Shown: positions 16,699 through 24,745 of the stretch, piece by piece
Layout: the number at the start of each line of letters is the position of its first letter
Numbering within the stretch: the first letter of the stretch is position 1
NCBI GenBank assembly: GCA_913009825.1
Contig: CAJVYQ010000026.1
Location: forward strand, 1-64,000
Source of the DNA: an uncultured Deferribacteres bacterium
Lineage (GTDB): Bacteria; Zhuqueibacterota; JdFR-76; DREG01
Reading direction: 5' to 3'
Length of the DNA: 64,000 nt
Notes under the pieces: generated by a model
Told to the model about the DNA's origin: nothing
The model's database searches: none
What the model saw: the letters and a program-made list of their open reading frames with translations, nothing else
Position numbers and translations under genes: made by a program

Positions 16699-17082
16699 AT
16701 GTCCGATGAGCCAGAACTTGAAAGTATCGCTTTAGAATTTGCCATTAAGAAAAACTTGAACGTTATAAAATTTGCCGGAAAAGGGGCATTTAAAGAAACC
16801 TATTGGTCAAATCGTATTCTTTCTCAATTCAAAGAAGAACCGGGGAAAGCCTGGGCTGGATTATCGTGGCGGCATTATCTAAGCTGGTTTGGCAAAACTG
16901 AAAGGGAAATATCAAATGGTAATCCAATCAAAACTGTAAAAGATTGGTTAAAAAATGCTGAGACAAACAGGCTGATGTTGGAAGATGAAGAAATCCTGTT
17001 GGAAGAACCGCGGAATAATGGTTCATGGCTAAGACCCTGGCGGCAGGCCATGGCAAAGTTTTCTAAATTTTATGACGTGTAA
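16699..17082 (+). CDS. Kinase glycine-loop fragment joined to an unknown domain
   Basis: 127 aa, starting one base after the nuclease stop. Residues 1-35 look like the start of a Ser/Thr protein kinase (SIALEFAIKKNLNVIKFAGK, then GAFKETY as the glycine-rich ATP loop), but no catalytic HRD or DFG follows. Residues 36-127 (WAGLSWRHYLSWFGK, SWLRPWRQAMAKFSKFYDV) belong to something I do not recognise. The simplest reading is an internal deletion that fused a kinase N-terminus to the end of another gene. Function should not be assumed. Confidence 0.4.
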   Translation: MSDEPELESIALEFAIKKNLNVIKFAGKGAFKETYWSNRILSQFKEEPGKAWAGLSWRHYLSWFGKTEREISNGNPIKTVKDWLKNAETNRLMLEDEEILLEEPRNNGSWLRPWRQAMAKFSKFYDV

Positions 17083-17568
17083 CAAAAAGCGCACAGATGT
17101 TTTAATGAACGACAAACTATAACAGACAAGGAAAGACAGATTTTAAATCAGAATTTCGAAAACCTTTGTAATGAGCCGAGCCGGCTGATTGTTTCACTGA
17201 GCGAACCCGGCTATCAATTTCATATCGAAATTAAGCGGACCCGCAGTTTGGGCATTGGTTACATGAAAGTGTTCTGCTATGACCTTATGCTTGTCAATCT
17301 GCAAAAAAATAAACCGTTCTCACCTGATGTCTTAATTCAAGACAGCAACATTTTTAACGGGGTTGATGAGCGGCAGGTGGCAAAAGCGCTGGAACTGGCT
17401 ATAAAAGAATCTGATGAAAACGGCTTTCAATATATTGTGACGTTGAATTCGGATCAGGTGCCGCGAAATGATTTTAGTGAGGATGCTATGGCGCAGTTTG
17501 AGGATGCTATAAAAGTGAAATTTACAGATGCGATGGATGATGGTGGATTGTTGGGGATACGATTTTAA
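17083..17568 (+). pseudogene. Second ABC-3C ATPase, C-terminal remnant
   Basis: An open frame of about 160 codons that matches only the C-terminal lobe of the ATPase at 13692-15446: CFNERQTITD, NEPSRLIVSLSEPGYQFHIE, LGIGYMKVFCYDLMLV, FNGVDERQVAKALELA and the same terminal GGLLGIRF. Walker A and the coiled coil are missing. The two differ at many silent and amino acid positions, so this is a diverged paralogue, not a recent duplicate. The homology starts right at the stop codon of the kinase-like gene. Internal starts exist (TTG 17248), but a functional product is unlikely. Confidence 0.8.
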
Positions 17569-17830
17569 TGAAATGATTAGATAATTCGGAGTTTGGTACT
17601 AATTTAAATGATACATCTCTTAGGACAGAAAAATTGATTATATATTATAAAAAATAAGATACTTTGAAAGCTTGGCCACAATTATACACAATATAGCTAT
17701 TTATTTAACCGACTATTTTGGCTTGAACAATTAATTGATTGAGCTTATCAACTCTGTGTAACATTGAAAACAATAACGTGTGCTGAGCTAACTGCCTAGT
17801 CATTTAATTTATAAATGAAGGAGTTCGAAC

Positions 17831-18970
17831 ATGAAAAGTTTTAGAGTAGCATTTTTGTCCATTTTAATTTTGCCTATTTTAATAACCTGTTCAACTAAGC
17901 AATATGAGACAATAAAAATTGGCGCCATCCTTCCTTTGACAGGAGATGCAGCCTCTTATGGGAGAAGTCTTCAGAACGGGGTCGAAGTAGCTGTGAATGA
18001 AATTAATAATAATGGTGGAATAAATAATAAAAAAATTCTTGTAATCTATGAAGATACTAAAGCACTTCCCGCTACAGGAGTTTCTGCATTCCGAAAACTT
18101 GTTGATGTTGATAAAGTAAAAATTGTAATCGGTGCGGCAACTAGTTCAGTTGCTTTAGCTGTTGCACCAATTGCGGAAGAAAAAAAAATAATTTTTCTAA
18201 CTCCTTTGGCAAGCGCACCCGCAATTTCAAAAGCAGGGGACTACATTTTTAGAAATGTGCCTTCAGATAATTTTGGCGGGAAAATAGCCGCTAATTTTGC
18301 AATAGTTACAGAAAAATTTAAAACATTAGCTATTCTTTATATTAATAATGATTTCGGTGTAGGCCTTCGCGAAGCTTTCCAAAATGAGGTGAATAGATTA
18401 GGAGGCAATGTGGTTATAATTGAGTCATTTACTCAAGGAACTACAGATTTTAGGACTCAACTTACTAAAATTGGTTCTGTTCGACCTAAACCTGAAGCTG
18501 TGTTTGTAGTTTCTTATAAAGAAGCAGCATATATCTTTCTACAAGCAAAGCAGCTTAACTTGGATTTTCATTTCATTGGAACGGGATTGCTCGAAGATCC
18601 AGATATAATTAAAATAGCAGGAAAAGCGTCAGAAGGAGTTTTTTTTACTCAACTTCCTTATGATCCTTCATCAACCGAAGAAGTTGTTCAGAATTATTTA
18701 GGAAATTTTAAAGAAAAATTTAACAAAGAACCAGATATTATTTCTGCTTATGGTTATGATGGAATTAAAGTTCTGGCTTCTGCTATGGGAAAAAGTGATC
18801 TGTCTACTGAAAATATTAAAATGCATTTATACGAGATTAAGAATTTTAATGGAGTAACCGGGCTGATAACAATAGACAAGAACGGAGATGTTATTCAACC
18901 TATGGGCATAAAAATTATAAAAGATGGCAAATTTAATTGGTATTTAAAACAGCAAAACATAAAAGATTAG
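17831..18970 (+). CDS. livK: Branched-chain amino acid ABC transporter substrate-binding lipoprotein
   Basis: 379 aa. Signal peptide with lipobox LITC (lipidated Cys about residue 21), so a lipoprotein. The mature part is a type I periplasmic-binding fold of the Leu/Ile/Val family: KIGAILPLTGDAASYG, EINNNGGINNKK and IGAATSSVALAVAPIAEE (substrate-binding Ser/Thr region). Delivers leucine, isoleucine, valine or a related ligand to LivHMGF. Preceded by GAAGGAGTTCGAAC, a strong ribosome binding site. The DNA is markedly AT-rich compared with livM, livG and livF. Separated from livH by three unrelated genes. Confidence 0.9.
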   Translation: MKSFRVAFLSILILPILITCSTKQYETIKIGAILPLTGDAASYGRSLQNGVEVAVNEINNNGGINNKKILVIYEDTKALPATGVSAFRKLVDVDKVKIVIGAATSSVALAVAPIAEEKKIIFLTPLASAPAISKAGDYIFRNVPSDNFGGKIAANFAIVTEKFKTLAILYINNDFGVGLREAFQNEVNRLGGNVVIIESFTQGTTDFRTQLTKIGSVRPKPEAVFVVSYKEAAYIFLQAKQLNLDFHFIGTGLLEDPDIIKIAGKASEGVFFTQLPYDPSSTEEVVQNYLGNFKEKFNKEPDIISAYGYDGIKVLASAMGKSDLSTENIKMHLYEIKNFNGVTGLITIDKNGDVIQPMGIKIIKDGKFNWYLKQQNIKD

Positions 18971-18994
18971 ATTTATTGCACTATTATATACTTA

Positions 18995-19018
18995 TTTTTC
19001 TTTTTCTTTTTCTTTTTG
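18995..19018. repeat. Four-copy TTTTTC hexamer tract
   Basis: Tandem TTTTTC repeats between livK and the 54-aa peptide gene, ending about 44 bases before its ATG. Could act as a slippery transcript end or as a length-variable spacer; too short to say. Confidence 0.5.
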
Positions 19019-19061
19019 TTTTATATATTCTATCTATAAATAAAAACTGAGAGGTAAAAAA

Positions 19062-19226
19062 ATGGGACAGGCTTTACTCCATATAACAAAAGTCTTTGAT
19101 CAAATTGAAAAGAATAGTAAATCTAAAAAGCTTTTCAATTTGAAAAACAAAAAAAAGGATTTTAAAAAACGTGAATCAATTTCTAAAATAAATTCCATAA
19201 AGCAAAATGTAAAAATTAACGAATAG
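19062..19226 (+). CDS. Small Lys-rich peptide upstream of a prenyl synthase
   Basis: 54 aa: starts MGQALLHITKVFDQIEK, then a strongly basic stretch (KKLFNLKNKKKDFKKRE), and ends KQNVKINE. ATG 19062 has a GAGGT ribosome binding site ten bases upstream, and the stop is 11 bases before the GTG of the prenyl synthase gene, so the two are co-transcribed and probably coupled. No signal peptide, no Trp and no Cys, so it does not look like a ComX-type prenylated pheromone. Family not recognised. The codon use is as AT-rich as its neighbours. Supported by RBS, spacing and context only. Confidence 0.5.
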   Translation: MGQALLHITKVFDQIEKNSKSKKLFNLKNKKKDFKKRESISKINSIKQNVKINE

Positions 19227-19237
19227 GCAGGGTTATA

Positions 19238-20239
19238 GTGTCTAAAGTAGAAAAACTTCTAAAAGAGACGAATCCTATTGTAAAAGACTGGATGGAAAAA
19301 TATTTTTCAAATGATGAATTTTTGCCTTTAAAATCTCAAATTGAATATGCAATAAACTACACTGATCCAGATTATGACAGGGCGTTGCTTGTAAGGTTGG
19401 GATGTGAATTGATGGGTGGTAACTTGAAACAAGCACTTCCTGGGATGGTGGCCTGGGAGCTTTTCAACATCTCCCTTTTAGTAACTGATGATTTTTTTGA
19501 TCAACGTAAAGGCTTTAGAATGGGGCAAGAACCCATATACAAAAAATGGAATGATAAGGCTTCAGTTTCATTGGGTTTTTATTTTGACAGTCTTGCATAT
19601 GAGATAATAATAAATTCATATAAAAATAATAAACAAATAAATCCTATAGACACCGTAGATGTTTTAACTTGGTCGGCTAAGTGGCAATACTTTAGTCAAG
19701 ATCAGGAGGAGCAACTGACAAAACGTAACCTGGATGAAATTACACTCGAAGACTATTTTGATTTAATTAAAAACGCAACCGCCGTTGGTACAGCTGGCGC
19801 AATAGAATTAGGAGGCATTCTTGGTGGTGCAAGCCAAGCGCAAAGATATCAATTTAGAGAATTCGGTTTAGATTTTGGCTGTCTTCTTCAAATCAGAGAC
19901 GACCTTATTGATTATATTGATAATGAGTCAATTACCCAAAAAAGCCCTTTTAATGATTTACTAATGAAAAGAAAACGTCTTCCCTTTCTTGTTTGCTATT
20001 GGAAAGGCAATAAAACAGAAAAAAAGAAACTTTTAGAATTAATTCAAAAACCAACAATAGAAGATAATGAAATTTCTTTTGTCCTAGACATTCTCACATC
20101 CCATAAAGTAAAATATGAAATAAGACGTCTGGTTGAAAAAATTCACAAACGAGCTGTTTATCGACTTGAAACATTACCGGGAAATAATGACATAAAAAGT
20201 TATGTATTGGAATGGTTATCGATTATGTCTAGTATTTAA
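19238..20239 (+). CDS. Class I polyprenyl synthase-like protein
   Basis: 333 aa all-alpha isoprenoid synthase. Both Asp-rich metal-binding motifs are intact: DDFFD at residues 84-88 (first, followed by QRKGFR) and DDLID at 221-225 (second). It resembles chain-elongating prenyl diphosphate synthases and the related ComQ prenyltransferases more than squalene/phytoene synthases. No isoprenoid genes are near; instead it sits between a small peptide gene and a membrane protein inside a liv operon, so a dedicated role (peptide or lipid prenylation) is possible but unproven. GTG start at 19238, chosen by the short gap to the upstream gene. Confidence 0.75.
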   Translation: MSKVEKLLKETNPIVKDWMEKYFSNDEFLPLKSQIEYAINYTDPDYDRALLVRLGCELMGGNLKQALPGMVAWELFNISLLVTDDFFDQRKGFRMGQEPIYKKWNDKASVSLGFYFDSLAYEIIINSYKNNKQINPIDTVDVLTWSAKWQYFSQDQEEQLTKRNLDEITLEDYFDLIKNATAVGTAGAIELGGILGGASQAQRYQFREFGLDFGCLLQIRDDLIDYIDNESITQKSPFNDLLMKRKRLPFLVCYWKGNKTEKKKLLELIQKPTIEDNEISFVLDILTSHKVKYEIRRLVEKIHKRAVYRLETLPGNNDIKSYVLEWLSIMSSI

Positions 20240-20283
20240 AGTATTAAGAATAGAAACTCTCTTTAGATTTAGGAGGCTTTTCT

Positions 20284-21900
20284 TTGAAAATTTATGATAT
20301 TAAGAACAAGTTAAAAAGACCTGTTTGGTATATTCTGTTTTTCCTTGTCACATTTTCAACCTTGATTATAACATTTATTGTTTTTTTAAATATTACAAAA
20401 CTAAGTTCTAAAGCCCTATTGGAATTCTTGAGTGATTATTGGGGAATTCCACTCGTATACATTTTATCGATAGCCCTGTTTTTTTATGTTTCAACCCTAG
20501 TTGAATCCTCTTTCATAATACGCAGAAGTTTTAACCAATTGATTTTTGTTTTAGATGAATTTATAACATTACTCGTTGCTTTAGTACTCGCAGGAATGGT
20601 GTGGTTATTATTAGGGCCGAAATTTTCTACTTATTTATCATTACCCAAGTCATCTCCAACTGACACAACAAAAACAATTAGTCTATTTAAATACAATAAA
20701 GCAGATAGCGTAAATCTCATAACTGAAGACAGATTGAGAGCTTTTGAGAAAAGACAAGAACATTTTTTTCAAAGCGTTGAGGAGAGACAAAAACGCGCTT
20801 TTCAAAGCTTTGATAGTAGTGAAGGAAGAATGCTCAGCTTAATGGAAGTATTAGCTGCTGTATTAACCATAGCTGGTGCAATACTTGTTTTTATTGTGCG
20901 CCGAAAAGTAAATGATGTTGAAAAATTAACTGGTCAGATAGAAAGCCTAAACCAATCCCTAATAATATCGACAGAGCTTATTCTTCTCAGATTGCCCGAT
21001 TTTACTGAAACGCAGCATATTCCCATGGAAGTAGTGAAAATGTTGCGGGAAATTGAAAGGCTTGTTTTTCGTAATTCTGAAATACAAAACACATTGGAGA
21101 GACAGGGAAATGGATCGAGGTTAGATCTTGCTATGGGGGTATATTTATTTTCACAAAAAGATAATATATGTAGAAAATATTTTGCAAAGGTAAAAAAGAA
21201 TCAGCTTGCAGAAATGAATATCAGGATGTGTGCTAGAATTAGGTTAGGAATTGCTTATCGTCAATATAAAAATTATGTACAATCTAAAAATGAGTTTGAA
21301 GATATTATAAATGAAACATCCATTGGCGAATATTTTAATGAGGTCGCTCAAATTGGAAAATCAATCACATTAATTGCAATGGGTAAAACGGAAGATGCTT
21401 ATAATGAATTGAAATCACTTTGGAATAACAAAGAGATTAGTAGTGGTACTAAAGTTTTCGCTGGTTTTTACTATCTACGTTCATTAATAAAAGAAAAAAG
21501 TAGTTATGAAATAATTAGGGGAGAAGAAGAAAAGCTAAAAGAAATAAACGAATTCATGGAAGAGAAAATTATCAAAATTAGAGAGTCTTCAACTGGAGGA
21601 GAAATTAAAGGAATAAATTTGATTGGCCCATTTCATAGTGATAAAGCGATTCAAGCAAATTTTTTTGAAGCCATTGGAATTTCATATTTTATATTTTGGA
21701 AGCGTAATCTTAATAATAAGCAAAAGCGCTATAAGAATATATGCAGGATTGCTTTTAATAATGCAAAAAATGCAGTACAAGAGTTAAAGAAGCAGCGTTA
21801 TGATCTTCAAGTTACAGTTTTATCTGAAGAGGAATTGAGGGATGTCTCAGTTGAACAATTCGAAAATGAAATAGATAAATTTAAAATACTTGTTAGCTAA
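20284..21900 (+). CDS. Four-TM membrane protein with a long cytoplasmic helical domain
   Basis: 538 aa. Start is TTG 20284, fixed by AGGAGG at 20271-20276. Four hydrophobic segments: about residues 15-38, 50-72, 80-106 (WLLLGPKF end) and 186-208. Between the third and fourth is a charged helical linker (FEKRQEHFFQSVEERQKR). Residues 210-538 are soluble and helical, with short repeats suggestive of TPR-like packing (RLGIAYRQYKNYVQSKNEF). No kinase or nuclease motif seen. Family not recognised. It follows the prenyl synthase by 44 bases and precedes livH by 25, so it belongs to the same transcript. Confidence 0.55.
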   Translation: MKIYDIKNKLKRPVWYILFFLVTFSTLIITFIVFLNITKLSSKALLEFLSDYWGIPLVYILSIALFFYVSTLVESSFIIRRSFNQLIFVLDEFITLLVALVLAGMVWLLLGPKFSTYLSLPKSSPTDTTKTISLFKYNKADSVNLITEDRLRAFEKRQEHFFQSVEERQKRAFQSFDSSEGRMLSLMEVLAAVLTIAGAILVFIVRRKVNDVEKLTGQIESLNQSLIISTELILLRLPDFTETQHIPMEVVKMLREIERLVFRNSEIQNTLERQGNGSRLDLAMGVYLFSQKDNICRKYFAKVKKNQLAEMNIRMCARIRLGIAYRQYKNYVQSKNEFEDIINETSIGEYFNEVAQIGKSITLIAMGKTEDAYNELKSLWNNKEISSGTKVFAGFYYLRSLIKEKSSYEIIRGEEEKLKEINEFMEEKIIKIRESSTGGEIKGINLIGPFHSDKAIQANFFEAIGISYFIFWKRNLNNKQKRYKNICRIAFNNAKNAVQELKKQRYDLQVTVLSEEELRDVSVEQFENEIDKFKILVS

Positions 21901-21925
21901 TTTTTTTAGACGATTTCAATATTAA

Positions 21926-22804
21926 ATGTTAAAACAATTATTATTAAATGGCCTCATCTCTGGGAGTATTTATGCCTTAGTCGCTCTAGGATTTGCAATA
22001 ATATACAGAACAGTGAGGTTTTTTCATTTCGCACATGCCATTGTTTTCACCTCAGGACCTTACTTCACGTTTTTGTTTAAAAATGTTTTTTTAATCCCCA
22101 TCTATTTATCCATTCCGCTTGCGATAATTTCTTCAACATTTCTCGGTTGCCTTCTTGATATATCTATCTATCGTCCACTCAGACAGAAAAAAGCGTCATC
22201 AATGATCCTGCTTTTAGCTTCGTTAGGTATTTATATTGTTTTACAAAATCTACTTTCGATGGTATTTGGAGATGATACAAAATCTATCTGCATTTCAAAA
22301 ATACTTGAAGGAATAAATATTTTTGGCGCACGTATAACTTCTATCCAAATTGCTATTATTTGTATTACCATTATTCTTTTATTATCTATAGTGATATGGA
22401 TGAAAAAGACAAAAATGGGCAAACTTGTACGAACTGTTTCAAATGATGCTGAACTTGCAGATATTTCAGGGATAGATAGTGATAAAGTCATATTAAGTAC
22501 ATTTGCTATAGGCTCTTCTTTAGCAAGTGTTGCAGGTATTTTAGTTGCATTTGATGTCGCCATGACACCTACGATGGGATTCGATGCTCTAATGATGGGG
22601 GTTATTGCTGTGATAATAGGCGGAATTGGAAGTATATCAGGAATTGCACTTGGCGCCTTGTTGCTTGGATTAGCACAGAATCTTGGAGTTTGGTATATTA
22701 ATTCTCAGTGGCAGGATGCCATTGCCTTTGCCATCATGCTCATCTTTCTGCTTTTCCGCCCCCAGGGCTTTTTCGGCAAACCGCTAAAAAAAGCGGAAAT
22801 TTGA
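21926..22804 (+). CDS. livH: Branched-chain amino acid ABC transporter permease LivH
   Basis: 292 aa inner-membrane permease with about eight TM segments. Family marks: LISGSIYALVALGFAIIYRT at the start, FFHFAHAIVF, the cytoplasmic EAA-like loop (SNDAELADISGID) that docks on the ATPases, and VIIGGIGSISGIALGALLLG near the end. Works with LivM, LivG, LivF and LivK. Composition is uneven: the first ~780 bases are AT-rich like the upstream genes, while the last ~95 (from about 22708, QDAIAFAIMLIFLLFRPQGF) are GC-rich like livM. This suggests a recombination breakpoint inside the gene. Confidence 0.9.
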   Translation: MLKQLLLNGLISGSIYALVALGFAIIYRTVRFFHFAHAIVFTSGPYFTFLFKNVFLIPIYLSIPLAIISSTFLGCLLDISIYRPLRQKKASSMILLLASLGIYIVLQNLLSMVFGDDTKSICISKILEGINIFGARITSIQIAIICITIILLLSIVIWMKKTKMGKLVRTVSNDAELADISGIDSDKVILSTFAIGSSLASVAGILVAFDVAMTPTMGFDALMMGVIAVIIGGIGSISGIALGALLLGLAQNLGVWYINSQWQDAIAFAIMLIFLLFRPQGFFGKPLKKAEI

Positions 22805-22808
22805 GACT

Positions 22809-22877
22809 GGTAGCTGGTCACTGGCAACGGGTTACTGGTAACAAGAAACCAGTAACAAGCACAACCAGAAACAAGTA
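22809..22877. repeat. CCAGTAAC-type repeats upstream of the S23 gene
   Basis: Repeated ACCAGTAAC/GTTACTGGT words, including the inverted pair GTTACTGGTAAC ... ACCAGTAAC. The matching direct words AACCAGCAACCAGTAACCAG lie just after the S23 gene (about 23287-23307). They bracket the gene and mark the edges of an insertion between livH and livM. Confidence 0.55.
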
Positions 22878-22897
22878 AACAGAAACCGGAGAATATT

Positions 22898-23269
22898 TTG
22901 AGTTATCGTAATTTAGAAATTTGGAAATTAGCCAGGGATGTTTCTGTAATAGTTCATAAAATGACTTTGCAAAAACTTCCAAAATTTGAGATGTATGAAG
23001 AAGGTGGTCAGATAAGAAGATCGAGTAAATCGGTAAAATCGACTATTGTAGAGGGATATGGCAGAAGAAGATATGTAATGGATTATATTAAATTTCTAAT
23101 CTATGCTCAAGCTTCAAATGATGAAACGATTGATCATCTGGAAACTCTATACGAAACCGGTTCATTGAAAGATAAAGAACTATTTAACATACTGCATAAA
23201 AAAATAGATACATTAGGAAAAATGATCAATAAATTTATTCAATCAATAGAAAATGCCGGAAACAGGTAA
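22898..23269 (+). CDS. Four-helix-bundle protein, S23/23S rRNA intervening-sequence family
   Basis: 123 aa. [20 protein letters not shown], the [20 protein letters not shown] core and [19 protein letters not shown] match the S23/IVP family (diversity-generating accessory proteins and rRNA intervening-sequence proteins share the fold). TTG start at 22898 with GGAGAA upstream. Here it lies between livH and livM, not in an rRNA gene, flanked by short CCAGTAAC repeats as such free-standing copies often are. Biological role unknown; behaves as a small mobile or passenger gene. Confidence 0.85.
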   Translation: MSYRNLEIWKLARDVSVIVHKMTLQKLPKFEMYEEGGQIRRSSKSVKSTIVEGYGRRRYVMDYIKFLIYAQASNDETIDHLETLYETGSLKDKELFNILHKKIDTLGKMINKFIQSIENAGNR

Positions 23270-23318
23270 TTCCGATCGCTGTGCTTCAACCAGCAACCAG
23301 TAACCAGAGACCAATAAT

Positions 23319-24194
23319 ATGGATTATTTTTTACACATATTGATTCTAATAAACATCTACATCATCATTGCGATTTCGTTGAACCTAATTTCCGGCTACA
23401 CCGGTTTGCTGTCCCTGGCCCATGCCGCATTCTATGGCATCGGCGCTTATGCCACGGCGCTGATGTGGCTGTATCTAAAAACCGGGTTTTGGGTCAATAT
23501 CTGGGTGGGCATCCTGGTTTCGGCCATCCTGGGCATCATTATCGCCTACCCCTCCCTGCGCATTTATGATGATTATTTCGCCATTGCCACTTTTGGCTTT
23601 CAAATGATCGTGTTCAGCATTTTCAACAACTGGGTGGGATTCACCAAAGGGCCGCTGGGCATTCCCGGTATTCCTTCCCCTTCTATTTTTGGGTGGGAGG
23701 TTTCTTCCCATTGGGCCTATTTGCTGTTGTCCGGTTTCTTCGCTGTTTTAGTTTACTGGCTAACGCACCGGCTGGTCAATTCGCCTTTTGGCTTGGCACT
23801 CAAAGGTATTCGGGAGGATGAGATTTTCACCAAAGCCTCGGGAAAAAATATTACCAGATACAAGATGCTCGTTTTCATCATCGGCGGCTCCATGGCCTCC
23901 ATCGCCGGGGCGCTGTATGCGCATTATATTTCCTACATCGATCCCACCAGTTTTACCATCAACGAGTCGATTTTCATGATCTCCATCGTCATCATCGGCG
24001 GCATGGCCAGTCTGCGGGGTTCGGTGCTGGGAGCGGTTGTTCTGGTAATCCTGCCGGAGGCGCTGCGTTTTATCGGCCTGCCCAACGCCGTGGCCGCCAA
24101 CCTGCGGCAGATATTTTACGGCGCCCTGCTGGTGCTGTTTATGATGTACCGGCCGCGGGGGTTTGTGGGGGAGTATGAGCTTACTAAGAAGTAA
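23319..24194 (+). CDS. livM: Branched-chain amino acid ABC transporter permease LivM
   Basis: 291 aa inner-membrane permease. Marks: ISLNLISGYTGLLSLAHAAF, LRIYDDYFAIATFGFQMI, the docking loop ALKGIREDEIFTKASGKN, and IIGGMASLRGSVLGAVVLVI near the C-terminus. GC-rich, in contrast to livK and most of livH. The last 206 bases (23989-24194) recur at 26438-26640 and, in part, at 27355-27478. The present copy ends in ELTKK, while both downstream copies end in QMQK, so the tail now fused to livM is a different allele from the displaced ones. Confidence 0.92.
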   Translation: MDYFLHILILINIYIIIAISLNLISGYTGLLSLAHAAFYGIGAYATALMWLYLKTGFWVNIWVGILVSAILGIIIAYPSLRIYDDYFAIATFGFQMIVFSIFNNWVGFTKGPLGIPGIPSPSIFGWEVSSHWAYLLLSGFFAVLVYWLTHRLVNSPFGLALKGIREDEIFTKASGKNITRYKMLVFIIGGSMASIAGALYAHYISYIDPTSFTINESIFMISIVIIGGMASLRGSVLGAVVLVILPEALRFIGLPNAVAANLRQIFYGALLVLFMMYRPRGFVGEYELTKK

Positions 24195-24315
24195 GAAGTA
24201 AAAAGATTAAAGACTGGATAATATAGGAAATAGGGGCCCAGGAAAATATGGGTATGGTGAATAAGGAAGCGGCATAAGGGCGAAGAGATGAAACGTGGAA
24301 TTAATTTGAAATTGG

Positions 24316-24379
24316 AAATCTGTTTAACCCTTTAAGTTATTGTAAAATAGAGATTTCTCGAGTTTTCGGACAGACACTA
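24316..24379. repeat. MITE-like repeat family A, copy 4 (truncated)
   Basis: Half of a family A element: from AAATCTGTTTAACCC to the terminal GTTTTCGGACAGACAC, followed by TA. The other TIR is gone. Confidence 0.75.
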
Positions 24380-24417
24380 ATTAACGGATAAGCAACAAGG
24401 ATCTATTAGAATTAGTT

Positions 24418-24508
24418 GTAACATCCCCCTAAATCCCCCTTTGAAGGGGGCAAGGGGGATGTTAAAATTAAATTCAAATCAAAAAATAAGCACACCTGAG
24501 TAGTTACA
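24418..24508. repeat. MITE-like repeat related to family C
   Basis: Starts TGTAAC and ends CACACCTGAGTAGTTACA, the family C right end. The interior is a different hairpin (ATCCCCCTAAATCCCCC against GGGGGCAAGGGGGAT). A hybrid or nested repeat. Confidence 0.6.
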
Positions 24509-24580
24509 AAAAAACTATAATTTTGTTCTGTACTACAAGGAAGTTCTTTAGCCTGAAAAATTCATTCGCCACGAAGGCAC

Positions 24581-24598
24581 CCCGCCTGCACGGGCAGG
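24581..24598. repeat. 18-bp palindrome, left arm of MITE-B copy 2
   Basis: CCCGCCTGCACGGGCAGG, same place and orientation as 3344-3361, so this insertion predates the spread of the MITE copies. Confidence 0.8.
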
Positions 24599-24727
24599 AA
24601 AGACACAAAGGCTGAAAAAATAAAGTGTTATGTAAAATTATACGTAAATAGAAAAATACACAAAATAAACTGAGTTAATATTAGGTTTTTACTTTAAATA
24701 TAATATTTTTCGTGCCTTAGTGTCTTT

Positions 24728-24745
24728 CCTGCCCGTGCAGGCGGG
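24728..24745. repeat. 18-bp palindrome, right arm of MITE-B copy 2
   Basis: CCTGCCCGTGCAGGCGGG inserted between GTCTTT and GTGGCAACGG. The other MITE-B copy reads GTCTTTGTGGCAACGG without it (3484-3499). No base was lost and no clear target duplication is seen. Confidence 0.85.

Noticed and set aside
19062-19226. Peptide as a ComX-type prenylated pheromone
   Set aside because: No Trp, no Cys and no leader-like processing pattern, and no kinase receptor nearby; only the gene pairing resembles ComQX.
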